DNA from: Polyangia bacterium
GTDB taxonomy: Bacteria; Myxococcota_A; Polyangia; Nannocystales; Nannocystaceae
DNA length: 64,000 nt
NCBI GenBank assembly: GCA_030430565.1
Contig: JAUIKS010000037.1
Coordinates: 62,001 to 126,000 of the forward strand
Direction of reading: 5' to 3'
Within the stretch, counting starts at the first letter, position 1. Each line of letters opens with the position of its first letter. A program made the translations under genes and the position numbers. The notes below the pieces were generated by a model, which worked only from the letters and a program-made list of their open reading frames with translations, was not told the origin of the DNA and made no database searches. Shown piece after piece: positions 8,623-17,282 of this stretch.

Positions 8623-9123
8623 CTACACGACCTTGCGCGTCACCCAGTAGAACACGCCGATGATCGCCGCGATGAACAGGATGAAGCCCAGGATGCTCCC
8701 GAAGATGAGCATGTGCATGTTCAGGCGGCCGAGGATGAAGAACACGACCGCGATCGTGATCAGCACCAGCAGCACCGAGCGGATCCTCGCGCGGATGTGC
8801 TCCTGCTTCCCCGGGTGGATCAGGTGCTCGACCAAGAACGCGGCGCCCACGAACCAAAGCGGCATCCCCAGGATCAGCACGTCGGTCTCCTCGAGCACGT
8901 TCACGCCGTGGTTCGAGGCGTAGATGATCGCGGCGATCTCGATGGCGACGGTGGTCAGCGCCGCGATGATCCCGGCGTTGCAGAGCGACTGCGAGAAGCC
9001 GCGGAGGCCGAGCTTGAACACGACCCCGGCGAGGACTCCCAGCAGCAGCGGCGCGGCCGCGATCAGCCACATCACCGCGGGCCCACCCGACACGACCGCG
9101 TCGTACAGCTCCGGTATTGTCAT
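8623..9123 (-). CDS. Four-helix integral membrane protein, function unknown
   Basis: 166 residues starting MTIPELYDAVVSGG at 9123. Four hydrophobic segments are clear: VMWLIAAAPLLLGVLAGVVF, ALTTVAIEIAAIIYA, VLLVLITIAVVFFILG, and ILGFILFIAAIIGVFYWV. A LVEHLIHPGKQEHIRAR loop sits between the second and third. The frame is open upstream of 9123, but that part is antisense to the divergent aminotransferase gene and low-complexity, so the ATG at 9123 is preferred. Only 25 bases separate this start from the next gene, so at least one promoter must lie inside a coding region. Confidence 0.75.
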   Translation of the reverse strand: MTIPELYDAVVSGGPAVMWLIAAAPLLLGVLAGVVFKLGLRGFSQSLCNAGIIAALTTVAIEIAAIIYASNHGVNVLEETDVLILGMPLWFVGAAFLVEHLIHPGKQEHIRARIRSVLLVLITIAVVFFILGRLNMHMLIFGSILGFILFIAAIIGVFYWVTRKVV

Positions 9124-9148
9124 TACCTGGATGATAGCATCACGGGCG

Positions 9149-10432
9149 ATGCGATCTGACGACGCGGGCCTCGATTCCGCCGCCCCCTCGCCCGCGCCAC
9201 CGCCCGCGCCGCCGCTCGATGTCGAATTCGTGCGCCGACAATTCCCGGCGCTCGCGGGCGAATGGGCGCTCATGGACAACGCCGGCGGCAGCGTGCTCCC
9301 GGCCAGCGTCATCGCGCGCGCGACCGCGTACATGTCGCGTTACCAGGTCCAGGTCGGCGCCAGCTACCCGCGCTCGCGCGAGGCGGGCGCGCGCATCGCC
9401 GCAGGTCGAGCGGCAGCGGCCGCGCTCGTCAACGCCGCGCCCGACGAGGTCGTGCTCGGGCCCTCGACCACGGTGAACCTCCAGACCCTGCGCCGCGCGC
9501 TCGCGCCGGGGCTGGCGCCGGGCGACGAGGTGATCGTCACCGACCTCGATCACGAGTCGAACATCGGCGCCTGGCTGCCGCTGCGCGAGCGCGGGGTCGT
9601 GCTCCGCACCTGGCCCTTCGACCGCGCGCGCCACACCCTCGAGCTCGACGCGCTCGAGCCGCTGCTCGGTCCCCGCACGCGGCTCGTGTGCTTCACCCAC
9701 GCCGCCAACGTCGTCGGCTACACCCACGACGTCGCCGCGATCACGCGGCGCGTGCACGCTGCCGGCGCGCGCGTGTGCGTCGACGGCGTAGCCTTCGCCC
9801 CGCACCGCCGCGTGGACGTCAAGGCGCTCGGCGTCGACTTCTACGCGCTCAGCCTCTACAAGGTCTACGGGCCGCACATCGGGCTCCTGTACGGCGCGCG
9901 CGAGCACCTCCTGGCCGCGCGCGGGCAGAATCACTTCTTCATCGAGGAGAGCCGCGTCCCCTACAAATTCGAGGCGGGGAGCGTCAACCACGAGCTCACC
10001 GCCTCGCTCGTCGGCGTCCGCGAGTACCTCGCCGCCGTCGACCGCCACCACGGCGGCGACTCGGGCGACGCCGCGAGTCAGCTCGATCGCGTGTTCGCGC
10101 TGTTCGCCGCGCACGAGCGCCGGCTGCTCGCGCCGCTGCTCGCCTACCTGCGCGCTCGGCCAGACGTGCGGGTCATCGGCCCCGGCCCCGAGGGCGACGA
10201 ACGCCGCGTGCCGACGGTCGCGTTCACGGTCCGTGGACGCCGCGCGAGCGAGCTCGTGCCGCTCATCGATCGCGCCCGCGTCGCGATCCGCTGGGGGGAC
10301 TTCTACGCACGTCGAGCGATCGACGGCATGGGCCTGCGAGCCCAGGACGGTGTCGTCCGCGTCAGCATGGTTCACTACAACACGCTCGCGGAGGTCGAGC
10401 GCCTGATCGCGGCGCTCGACGACGCGCTCTAG
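9149..10432 (+). CDS. Class V PLP enzyme, cysteine-desulfurase-like protein (TIGR01976 type)
   Basis: 427 residues. A Pro/Ala-rich leader precedes the class V fold: FVRRQFPALAGEWALMDNAGGS, a DHESNIGAWLPL segment, HAANVVGYTHDV, and the PLP Lys in YALSLYKVYGPHIG. The SLYKVYGPH form and the ending RVSMVHYNTLAEVERLIAALD are typical of the cysteine-desulfurase-like subfamily. No Cys is found where true desulfurases carry the persulfide loop (that region reads RWGDFYARRAIDGMG), so desulfurase activity should not be assumed; a lyase or isomerase reaction is possible. The start at 9149 is chosen by homology, as the ribosome site is weak. Confidence 0.85.
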   Translation: MRSDDAGLDSAAPSPAPPPAPPLDVEFVRRQFPALAGEWALMDNAGGSVLPASVIARATAYMSRYQVQVGASYPRSREAGARIAAGRAAAAALVNAAPDEVVLGPSTTVNLQTLRRALAPGLAPGDEVIVTDLDHESNIGAWLPLRERGVVLRTWPFDRARHTLELDALEPLLGPRTRLVCFTHAANVVGYTHDVAAITRRVHAAGARVCVDGVAFAPHRRVDVKALGVDFYALSLYKVYGPHIGLLYGAREHLLAARGQNHFFIEESRVPYKFEAGSVNHELTASLVGVREYLAAVDRHHGGDSGDAASQLDRVFALFAAHERRLLAPLLAYLRARPDVRVIGPGPEGDERRVPTVAFTVRGRRASELVPLIDRARVAIRWGDFYARRAIDGMGLRAQDGVVRVSMVHYNTLAEVERLIAALDDAL

Positions 10433-10493
10433 AGCCGGACCCCGGTAGCCCGAGCCGCCGCTCTGACGGGCGCGGCGTGCTAGAGTCGCGGCG

Positions 10494-11126
10494 ATGCGCG
10501 AGGACTGGGAGCTGCTTGACCGCTGGCGCGACGGTGATAAGCGCGCTGGCGCGGAGCTCCTGAAGCGCTACTTCGGCCTGCTCTCCCGCATCTTCTACAA
10601 CAAGGTCGCGAGCCAAGAAGACGCCGCGGACCTCGTCTCCGACACGCTGCTGGCGTGCACGATGAACAAAGATCGCGTGCGCGACGGGGCCAACTTTCGC
10701 GCGTACCTGACCTCGATCGCGCTCAACCAGCTCCGGCAGTACTACCGCAAGCGCAGCAAGCGAAAGCGTGAGCGCGAGGACTTCCTCTCGTGCTGCGTCG
10801 CCGACCTCGACACGCCCCTCTCGCCGTCCTCTCGGCTCGCGCGCCGACGCGAGGAGTACCTGCTCGTCCAGGGCCTGCGGACCATCCCGCTCGAGTATCA
10901 GCTCGTGCTCGAGCTGAACCTGTTCGAAGGCCTGAACGGGCGCGAGATCGCCGAGCTGCTCGACGTCCCCAGCGCGACCGCCTACACGAGGCTGCGACGC
11001 GCCCGCGAGCAGCTCACCCGGGCCGTCGAGAGAATCTCGATCAACCGCGCCGAGTACCAGTCGACCGTGACGAGCCTCGCCGGCTGGGCGGAGCAGATCC
11101 GCGGACGAATGAAGCCCGAGGCGTGA
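10494..11126 (+). CDS. ECF-like RNA polymerase sigma factor
   Basis: 210 residues. A sigma-2 region (RIFYNKVASQEDAADLVSDTLLAC, then NFRAYLTSIALNQLRQYYRK) and a sigma-4 helix-turn-helix (IPLEYQLVLELNLFEGLNGREIAELLDVPSATAYTRLRRAREQL) are both visible, with a basic linker (KRSKRKREREDF) between. No anti-sigma factor gene follows; instead the next gene converges with one base between stops. The C-terminal 35 residues extend past sigma-4. Extra-cytoplasmic-function type regulators like this are numerous in myxobacteria; the regulon is unknown. Confidence 0.88.
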   Translation: MREDWELLDRWRDGDKRAGAELLKRYFGLLSRIFYNKVASQEDAADLVSDTLLACTMNKDRVRDGANFRAYLTSIALNQLRQYYRKRSKRKREREDFLSCCVADLDTPLSPSSRLARRREEYLLVQGLRTIPLEYQLVLELNLFEGLNGREIAELLDVPSATAYTRLRRAREQLTRAVERISINRAEYQSTVTSLAGWAEQIRGRMKPEA

Positions 11127-11127
11127 C

Positions 11128-11700
11128 TCAACCGCGGGCGTCGAGCTCGGCGATCAAGCGCTTCGGCGCGACCGCCCGGTAGCTCTCGTCGATCCACGAC
11201 TTCATCACCTCGAGGGGCGGCGCCTCGTCTGGGAGCACGCGCACGCTGACCCAGCCAGCGCGACCGAGCCCGTAGCCGGTCGGCGTAGCGAAGGGCTGCC
11301 CGAGCACCAGCGCGCCCGAGTGCGGCAGCTTGACGCTAAAGCCGACGCCGCGGTCCAGCGAGTCCCGCGCGCCGTGAAACACGAACACCTTCTTGCGCAC
11401 CTTCGTGACGACCTCGCCCCACGGGTAGTCCTCGTGCGCCCCAGGGTAGGCGTTCGCGTACGCGATCAGCTGCTCCCGCAAGGCCTCCGCGCGGGTCCGC
11501 GTCGACCTCGTCGCGCTCGCCGTCTTCTTCGCCGTCGTCTTTTTCGCGGCCGTCTTCTTCGCGGCCGTCTTCTTCGCGGTCTTCTTCTTCGCGCTCGCTT
11601 TCTTCTTCGCGGCCGTCTTCTTCGCGCTCGCTTTCTTCTTCGCGGCCTTCTTGATCGCGGACGATCGCTTCGTGGTGCGTGCGGACCTCGCCTTGGTCAT
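11128..11700 (-). CDS. MmcQ/YjbR-like domain protein with N-terminal Lys/Ala (histone H1-like) tail
   Basis: 190 residues. The first about 60 residues are almost only Lys, Ala, Ser and Thr arranged as AAKKxxAKK repeats, like eukaryotic H1 or bacterial Hc1/H1-like tails. The remainder is a MmcQ/YjbR fold: an AYPGAHEDYPWGE motif, KVRKKVFVF, FSVKLP, YGLGRAGWVSVRV and a WIDESYRAVAPKRLIAELD end. YjbR proteins are putative DNA-binding CyaY-like folds. The tail should bind DNA or RNA non-specifically. The ATG at 11700 is preferred over a TTG six codons upstream. The tail is encoded by CTTCTTCGCGGCCGT-type DNA repeats (about 11521-11660). Confidence 0.82.
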   Translation of the reverse strand: MTKARSARTTKRSSAIKKAAKKKASAKKTAAKKKASAKKKTAKKTAAKKTAAKKTTAKKTASATRSTRTRAEALREQLIAYANAYPGAHEDYPWGEVVTKVRKKVFVFHGARDSLDRGVGFSVKLPHSGALVLGQPFATPTGYGLGRAGWVSVRVLPDEAPPLEVMKSWIDESYRAVAPKRLIAELDARG

Positions 11701-11757
11701 GGAGACACCATCGACCAAGGGATGAAATCGCGCAACAGCGCGCGCCGACGCGCTGGG

Positions 11758-12309
11758 CTACAGCGCGGTCAGCTTCGAGACGACGCACTTCGTCGGCCGC
11801 TCGAGCGGCTTGCCGTCCATATCGGTCGGGTACGAGCTGTTAGGATCGGGCGGCGTCGGCTTCTTCGGCGTGCACTCGACCCGCACCCGCTCGCCGTGGC
11901 GCGCGACGAGCGAGTCGTGCGAGACCGTCTCGGAGGCGGCGAGCACCAGCGGCTCCCCCTCCCCCTTGAGCGTGAACTCGACGCCCATATAGGCCTCGAC
12001 GCTCTTGGTCCGCGGCAGCTCGGTGTACTCGAGCTGCCCCTCCCGGGTGACGAGCCCGCTCGCGGGCGCCGGCTCTGTATCCGTGGGCGGCGGTTCGCCG
12101 GCGGCGTCCGCCGTCGCGCCTGCCTCGCCCGCGCCCTCGCCCACGCCCTCGCCCTTCGCCGGCTCACTGCGGGCACCCGCGTCGGCCACGGCCTCCGCCC
12201 TGCCCTCGTCTTCCGGCGCGACAGAGCGCCCCTTCGAATCACAGGCGAACAGCGCGACGCAGCACGCCGCGCTGATCAACCACATCTCGGCTCGCGTCCT
12301 CGTCATCAT
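11758..12309 (-). CDS. Exported lipoprotein, function unknown
   Basis: 183 residues starting MMTRTRAEMW at 12309, with GGAG 7 bases upstream. A signal peptide with lipobox CVALFAC is followed by an acidic Ala/Glu/Gly-rich linker, then a compact conserved-looking domain (LPRTKSVEAYMGVEFTLKGEGEPLVLAASETVSHDSLVARHGERVRVECTPKK, here quoted only as landmarks VEAYMGVEF and ERVRVEC) and a C-terminal CVVSKLTAL. No recognised family. Divergent from the WG-repeat gene, separated by about 145 bases. Confidence 0.7.
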   Translation of the reverse strand: MMTRTRAEMWLISAACCVALFACDSKGRSVAPEDEGRAEAVADAGARSEPAKGEGVGEGAGEAGATADAAGEPPPTDTEPAPASGLVTREGQLEYTELPRTKSVEAYMGVEFTLKGEGEPLVLAASETVSHDSLVARHGERVRVECTPKKPTPPDPNSSYPTDMDGKPLERPTKCVVSKLTAL

Positions 12310-12454
12310 CTGGCTGCTCCAAAGTACCTGTTTTTTGAGACAGCAGTCTCCGCGCAATCGTACCCCACCGCGGCGACGGCTCGTCGAGCGCGAAGCTGAA
12401 CGCGCCCGCGCGACGCCGGCCGCCGGGGCGCGCCGCGATCTGGTACTACGAGCT

Positions 12455-13120
12455 GTGCGCCCCTGCTCGCCCGCTCACCGGTCGCTCCCCCTCCCCTCGC
12501 TCGCCGCGTTCGCGGCCTCGCTCGCGCTCTCGTGCTCGAGCGCGACGCCAGCGCCCGCGCCCCGCGGGAACGAACCGACGACGCCGGCGACGAAGCAGCC
12601 AACCAAGACCACGAGCCCCGCACCCGCCGCGCCCGCCGAGACCGCGGCGCCGCCACGCCGGCAGCTGTTCGAGACCGACGCGGGCTTCGGCTACCGCGAT
12701 ACTTTCGGCGCGGTCGTGATCCCCGCCAAGTTCGCCGTCGCGCAGGAGTTCTCCGACGAGGGCATCGCCGCCGTCGTCGACGACGAAGGCTGGGCGATCA
12801 TCGACACCAACGGCGCCGTGCTGCTGCGCCCCTTCGTGTTCGACAACGGGCCCGACGCGTTCCACGAGGGCCGCGCGCGCTTCGTCAAAGACGACAAGGT
12901 CGGCTACTTCGATGAGCGCGGCGCGGTCGTGATCGCGGCGACCTACGAGCACGCCGAGCCGTTCAGCCGAGACGAGCGCGGCAAGGTCTCCGCGCGCGTG
13001 TGCAAGGGCTGCAAGAGGGTCCAGCACGGCGAGCACTGGTCGGCGGAGGGCGGGACGTGGTCGTTGATCGACCAAGACGGCGCGCCGCTGCCCGACGCGC
13101 CCGACAAGAAGGCCGAGTAG
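12455..13120 (+). CDS. WG-repeat lipoprotein
   Basis: About 221 residues from a GTG at 12455. The signal region SLAAFAASLALSCSS ends in a probable lipidated Cys, followed by a Thr/Pro/Ala linker and then WG (KWG-type) beta repeats: GYRDTFGAVVIPAKFAVAQEFSDEGIA, GWAIIDTNGAVLLRPFVFDNGPDAFHEGRARF and a VGYFDERGAVVIAATYEHAEPFS unit (landmarks only). These repeats form surface beta structures of unknown partner. The last repeat carries a CKGCKRVQHGEHW insertion that could bind a metal. Its stop is 8 bases from the stop of the convergent Res gene. Confidence 0.78.
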   Translation: MRPCSPAHRSLPLPSLAAFAASLALSCSSATPAPAPRGNEPTTPATKQPTKTTSPAPAAPAETAAPPRRQLFETDAGFGYRDTFGAVVIPAKFAVAQEFSDEGIAAVVDDEGWAIIDTNGAVLLRPFVFDNGPDAFHEGRARFVKDDKVGYFDERGAVVIAATYEHAEPFSRDERGKVSARVCKGCKRVQHGEHWSAEGGTWSLIDQDGAPLPDAPDKKAE

Positions 13121-13128
13121 CGCGCGGC

Positions 13129-15765
13129 TCAGCCCAGCTCCGCCAGCGACTCGAGCGCCCGAAACTCGACGCCGCCGAGACACTCAAAGTGCGCGCGCGC
13201 GCAGCGAGTAAACGCCGCCCAGCGCTCCCCTCCACGTGAACCCGTGGACGCGGGCGCGAGCGCGAGCACACGCGGCCCCCCGCGCGCCGAGAGGCAGGCC
13301 CAGCCCGGCGCGAAATCGCCGAGCGGCGTCGGGATCACGAACCAGCGCGGCAACCTGAAGAACAGCCGGGTGTCCGGATCACGATCGAGCGCGAGCGCGA
13401 GCGCGCACGCCCGCGCGTCGCTGCAGACGACGCCCCCGTAGAGAGCGCGCTCGAGCGGGAGCACCCGCGCGGCGTCAGCGGTGATCGCCGGCGAGAGTCG
13501 CCCGTGCGCGTACCCGGGCCCATCGATCCGCTGATACCGGACCGCCGCGACCGAGAGCGCCTCGACGCGCGCCGCGATCACGCGCCGCGCGAGCTCAAAA
13601 AACGCCTCGGGGGCTCGCGACGCGTCCTCGTTCCGCGCCGAGCGCGTGAGGATCGCCGCGAGCGTGCGCCGCGTCAGCAGCAGCTCGCGCTGCAGCTGCT
13701 CGAGCAGCGCGGGGCTCGGCCACGCCTTCGATCGCGACATGTCGTTCGGTTCCTGCTCGACAAGACAACTTCCTCCGCGCGCGTCGAGCTCAGCGCGGCG
13801 CGCGACGTCGGCCTCCGCCGGGGCGAGCGCGGGCGCCTGGCGCAGCGCGAGCGCCGACGCCTCGATCAGCGCCTCGCTCGAGAACGGCGCCGTGAAGCGC
13901 GTCCGCGGACAGATCGCGCGCCAGAGCGCCAGAAAGCGGTCGTCTGGGGGCGCGCGCCGGAGCACGCGTCGGCGTCGGACATCGATGGGCGCGGCGGTCG
14001 AGGGCTCGCCCCAGTCATCCTCGACCTCGCGCTGCAGCGCGCGGGCGAAGGTCTCGTACGACTCGTTGGCGATGATCGTGAGGCGATTGACCGCCGCGTC
14101 GCGACAGCGCGCGCCGTTGGCCATCACCGGCAGCCGGAGACCACGCCCGATCTCTTGCCGCTTCTTGAGCTTCGAGCGTGTGCGGCTCAGCGTGCAGATC
14201 TGGAACACGTTTGGGTTGTCCCAGCCCTCGCGCAGCGCCGAGTGGCTGAAGATAAAGCGCAGCGGCTCAGACGCCGACAGCAGGCGCTGCTTGTCACGCA
14301 TGATCAACGCGTAAACCTCGTCGTCCGCGCGCGAGCGCCCCCGCGTGTCCTTGGCCCGCCCCTTGCGATCGCGGGCGAAGTAGCCGCCGTGGACGCGCTC
14401 GACCGGGGGCAGCGCGAGCGGCTGATAGCGCGGCGCCCGGCCGATCGTGCGATAGGCCTCGACGAACCGCCGCCGCGCGACGCCGTCCTCGTCCGCGTAA
14501 TCGGCGACGCGATCGAGGAAGAACAGCGAGAGGACCTTCACGCGACGCGCCGGCGGGAGCGCGCGAAACAGCAGCTCGCGCTCGAGGTGCTCACGGATCG
14601 TCAGCTCAATCTGCGCTCGCGCTCGCCGCTCGCGCGCGCGGCCTCCGTCACCCGCGGAAACGCGCGCGACGACGCGCCCGCTCGTGAGCCGCACCTCCCC
14701 GCGCTCGAGGTCGATCGCGCCCACGCTGCAGCCGCGATAACCCTCGATCCCGCGGCTGAGCGCGTAGAGGTCCACCGCCTCGCCCCGCGTCGCCGCGATC
14801 GTCCTACGCCTCGTGCCGGCGCCCGCCCGGGCGCGGATCCGGATCCGCGCCACAGGACCGGAGGGACCGGGCTCGACGGACAGGAGCTCGATCGGCGCGA
14901 GCTCGGCGCCCGCGTCCGCGACCGACGCGACCTCGATCCGCTTGACGAGCCGCAGGGCGTGGGCCGCGACCGGCCCCAGCTGGTACACGAGGTTGTAGCG
15001 CTCGCGGTGCGTCGCCGAGTAGCGCAGCGTACACAGCGGGTTGAGGCTGCGGATCGCCGCGCGCGCCAGCGCGCTCTCCATGTTCTGCGGCTCGTCGACG
15101 ATCACCACGGGCGCGCTCGCCTGGATCAGCTCGATCGGCCGCGCGCCGCCCAGCGCGTCCTGGGGCTGATGCATGAGGTTGAACGCCGGCTTGTTGAACG
15201 CGTCGATGTTGAGGATCAGGAGCTCGCAGCGATCGCTCTGCGCGAACTCCCGCAGGCCCGCGAGCGCGCGCGAGCGATAGACGCGGGCGTGGACGCCCCG
15301 CCCTCGCCCATAGATCTCGGCGAAGTGCGCGGCGGTCTGCGAGACCGTGCTGCGCACCCCCTCCCGGATCGCGACGGAGGGCACGACGACCACGAACTTG
15401 CGAAACCCGTAGGCGCGCCGAAGCTCCAGGATCGTGCGCAGGTACACGTAGGTCTTCCCCGTCCCCGTCTCCATCTCGATCGAGAAGTGCGGGACGCCGC
15501 CCCGGGGGTCGAGCGCGCCGCGCAGACTCTCGGTCACGCGCAGCGAGCCCGCGGGCTCGATCCCGTCGCGAGCCTGCACCCTCCGCAGGTTGCGCAGCAG
15601 CGCCGCGCCGTCGAGCGCCAGCTCGTTGCCGATCACCAGGCGACCACGACGCACGACGCGCGACGCCCTCAGCCGCGGCTGCCCTTCGAACAGACCGACC
15701 ACCGCGTCGATCGCCGCGCGCTGGTACTCGAGGTCGGCCTCGAACTGGAGCCGGACCAGGTCCAC
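13129..15765 (-). CDS. Type III restriction enzyme Res-like helicase with degenerate nuclease domain
   Basis: 878 residues from a GTG at 15765. The SF2 helicase motifs are intact: Walker A METGTGKTYVY (about residues 98-108), Walker B VIVDEPQN (224-227), YSATH, SALREGWDNPNVFQI and motif VI QEIGRGLRLP. This is the helicase-translocase of type III restriction systems. The C-terminus keeps the family landmark FFRLPRWFVIPTPLGDFAP, but the position where the PD-(D/E)xK nuclease normally reads NPDWA reads APGWA, and the ETKG block is replaced by LALAPAS. The motor is probably active and cleavage probably lost. The cognate Mod is at 17283-18989, separated by two unrelated genes. Confidence 0.88.
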   Translation of the reverse strand: MDLVRLQFEADLEYQRAAIDAVVGLFEGQPRLRASRVVRRGRLVIGNELALDGAALLRNLRRVQARDGIEPAGSLRVTESLRGALDPRGGVPHFSIEMETGTGKTYVYLRTILELRRAYGFRKFVVVVPSVAIREGVRSTVSQTAAHFAEIYGRGRGVHARVYRSRALAGLREFAQSDRCELLILNIDAFNKPAFNLMHQPQDALGGARPIELIQASAPVVIVDEPQNMESALARAAIRSLNPLCTLRYSATHRERYNLVYQLGPVAAHALRLVKRIEVASVADAGAELAPIELLSVEPGPSGPVARIRIRARAGAGTRRRTIAATRGEAVDLYALSRGIEGYRGCSVGAIDLERGEVRLTSGRVVARVSAGDGGRARERRARAQIELTIREHLERELLFRALPPARRVKVLSLFFLDRVADYADEDGVARRRFVEAYRTIGRAPRYQPLALPPVERVHGGYFARDRKGRAKDTRGRSRADDEVYALIMRDKQRLLSASEPLRFIFSHSALREGWDNPNVFQICTLSRTRSKLKKRQEIGRGLRLPVMANGARCRDAAVNRLTIIANESYETFARALQREVEDDWGEPSTAAPIDVRRRRVLRRAPPDDRFLALWRAICPRTRFTAPFSSEALIEASALALRQAPALAPAEADVARRAELDARGGSCLVEQEPNDMSRSKAWPSPALLEQLQRELLLTRRTLAAILTRSARNEDASRAPEAFFELARRVIAARVEALSVAAVRYQRIDGPGYAHGRLSPAITADAARVLPLERALYGGVVCSDARACALALALDRDPDTRLFFRLPRWFVIPTPLGDFAPGWACLSARGGPRVLALAPASTGSRGGERWAAFTRCARAHFECLGGVEFRALESLAELG

Positions 15766-15890
15766 GGGCGCGATCGTCGATCAGCTCGCCGAACGCGTCC
15801 AGAGCCTCGACGCGCGCCGCCGGGTGTGGACTCCGCACGCGACGAAGTTCGAGCACGACGCGCGAGGGTTTGTTAGCGTCGTGTCGAGCC

Positions 15891-16760
15891 GTGCGACGAT
15901 CGAACCTCCCCGCGATCCACCTCCTCCCTCGCCAATTCCTACCCGGCGCGCGCGTCGTCGCGCTCGCGCTCGCGCTCGCGCTGACCGGCGCGTGCGGCGG
16001 GACGCAGCAGGAGCCGCTGCCGCCGAATACACATGGCCTCAAAGACAGTGATCGAGATGGGCTCTACGACCCGGGCACGAGCACGAAGCGCGTCGACCGG
16101 TGCCCGACCGTCGCCGGCCCCATCAACAACCACGGCTGCCCCTACACCGACCGCGACGGCGACGGCGTCTTCGATCACATCGACCGCTGCCCCGACGCGC
16201 CCGGGAACCCGACCTACACGGGGTGCCCCGACCGCGACAACGACGGCGTAATCGGCGAGCGCGATCGCTGCCCCGACGTCGCGGGCCCCAAGCGCGAGCG
16301 CGGCTGCCCCGATCTAGACGGCGACGGCGTGCTCGCCCCCGCCGACAAGTGCCCGGAGCAGCCCGAGACCAAGAACGGCGTCCTCGACGACGACGGCTGC
16401 CCCGACAGCGTCAGCGAGCCCGACGCCTCGGCGATCGCCGAGCTGCACGCGCGAGAGCTGCGGTTTGAAGACGACGACGAGGGGATCCCCAACGCGACCG
16501 CGCAGGTCCTCGACGGCCTGTTCCGATACCTGATCGAGGATCCGAAGATCCGCCTCCAGCTGACCGGCTACGCCGACGTCGAGGGCTACGACGCGGGCGC
16601 GCTGGAGCAGCTCGGCTGGCGCCGCGCCGAGGCCGTGAAGCGCTACTTCGTCGAGCGCGGCGTCGCGGCCGATCGCTTCACGACGAAGGGCGAGACGCCG
16701 CCGTCGCCCGGGGCGACCCGCGCCGACAACAACCACGTCCGCATCGACGTGCTCCCCTAA
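15891..16760 (+). CDS. OmpA-family lipoprotein with thrombospondin type-3 repeats
   Basis: 289 residues from a GTG at 15891. A signal sequence (VVALALALALTGAC) gives a lipidated Cys. The middle has at least four acidic calcium-binding type-3 repeats (DSDRDGLYD, DRDGDGVFD, DRDNDGVIG, DLDGDGVLA), each followed by a CP motif. The C-terminal OmpA domain carries a GYADVEGYDAGALEQLGWRRAEAVKRYF helix and DNNHVRIDVLP, which binds peptidoglycan, so the protein tethers the outer membrane to the wall. It lies between mod and res of the type III system in the opposite direction and overlaps the response regulator stop by four bases. Confidence 0.85.
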   Translation: MRRSNLPAIHLLPRQFLPGARVVALALALALTGACGGTQQEPLPPNTHGLKDSDRDGLYDPGTSTKRVDRCPTVAGPINNHGCPYTDRDGDGVFDHIDRCPDAPGNPTYTGCPDRDNDGVIGERDRCPDVAGPKRERGCPDLDGDGVLAPADKCPEQPETKNGVLDDDGCPDSVSEPDASAIAELHARELRFEDDDEGIPNATAQVLDGLFRYLIEDPKIRLQLTGYADVEGYDAGALEQLGWRRAEAVKRYFVERGVAADRFTTKGETPPSPGATRADNNHVRIDVLP

Positions 16761-17179
16761 CCTCGGCCGCGCGGCTCGGCGTCGACTCGCGCGGTCTGTC
16801 CACGACGAGCTCGCAGCTCTCGCTCGACCGCCTGCCACAGCGTGGAGCCCGCGACCGGCTTCTGTAGCACCTCGCGCGCCCCGAGCTCGTAGCAGCGCGC
16901 TTTTTGATCCTCGCTCTCGGTCGCGGACAAGATCACGAAGCTCGGCTTGCTCGGGAACGACGCGGAGACCTCCAGCACGTGCACGCCGGAGAGCTTCGGC
17001 ATCTTGATGTCGAGCAGAACCAGATCGAAGCGCTGCCGCTGCAGCAGCGCGAGCGCGTTGAACCCCGAGTCCGCGCACACGACCGAGTGCCCGCGACGCG
17101 CGAGGCTGCGGGAGTACAGCGCGCGCGTCATCGGATCGTCATCGACGATCAGGATCTTCCCCTCCACCCCGTCTTCCAT
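16757..17179 (-). CDS. Single-domain response regulator (CheY-like receiver)
   Basis: 140 residues with only a receiver domain: acidic pocket ILIVDDDPMTRALYSRSLARRG, phospho-acceptor Asp in FDLVLLDIKMPKLSGV, the Thr/Ser switch in VILSATES, and the conserved Lys in EVLQKPV. There is no DNA-binding output domain; a 25-residue Arg-rich tail follows. It probably signals by protein-protein contact downstream of a histidine kinase encoded elsewhere. Same strand as and 103 bases downstream of the Mod gene, but no functional link is evident. Confidence 0.88.
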   Translation of the reverse strand: MEDGVEGKILIVDDDPMTRALYSRSLARRGHSVVCADSGFNALALLQRQRFDLVLLDIKMPKLSGVHVLEVSASFPSKPSFVILSATESEDQKARCYELGAREVLQKPVAGSTLWQAVERELRARRGQTARVDAEPRGRG

Positions 17180-17282
17180 GCGCTCAGCGTTCGAGTAGCG
17201 AGCTCGGCGTCCCCGTAGCGAGCGCCGAACAATTTTTTCGCGGTCACAATTTACCGCGCGCGCGCGCGTTCGACGGGCGAAA

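Noticed and set aside
13504..15876. Long plus-strand open frame (about 790 codons) opposite Res
   Set aside because: Shadow of the helicase gene; no recognisable motif, Arg-rich composition.
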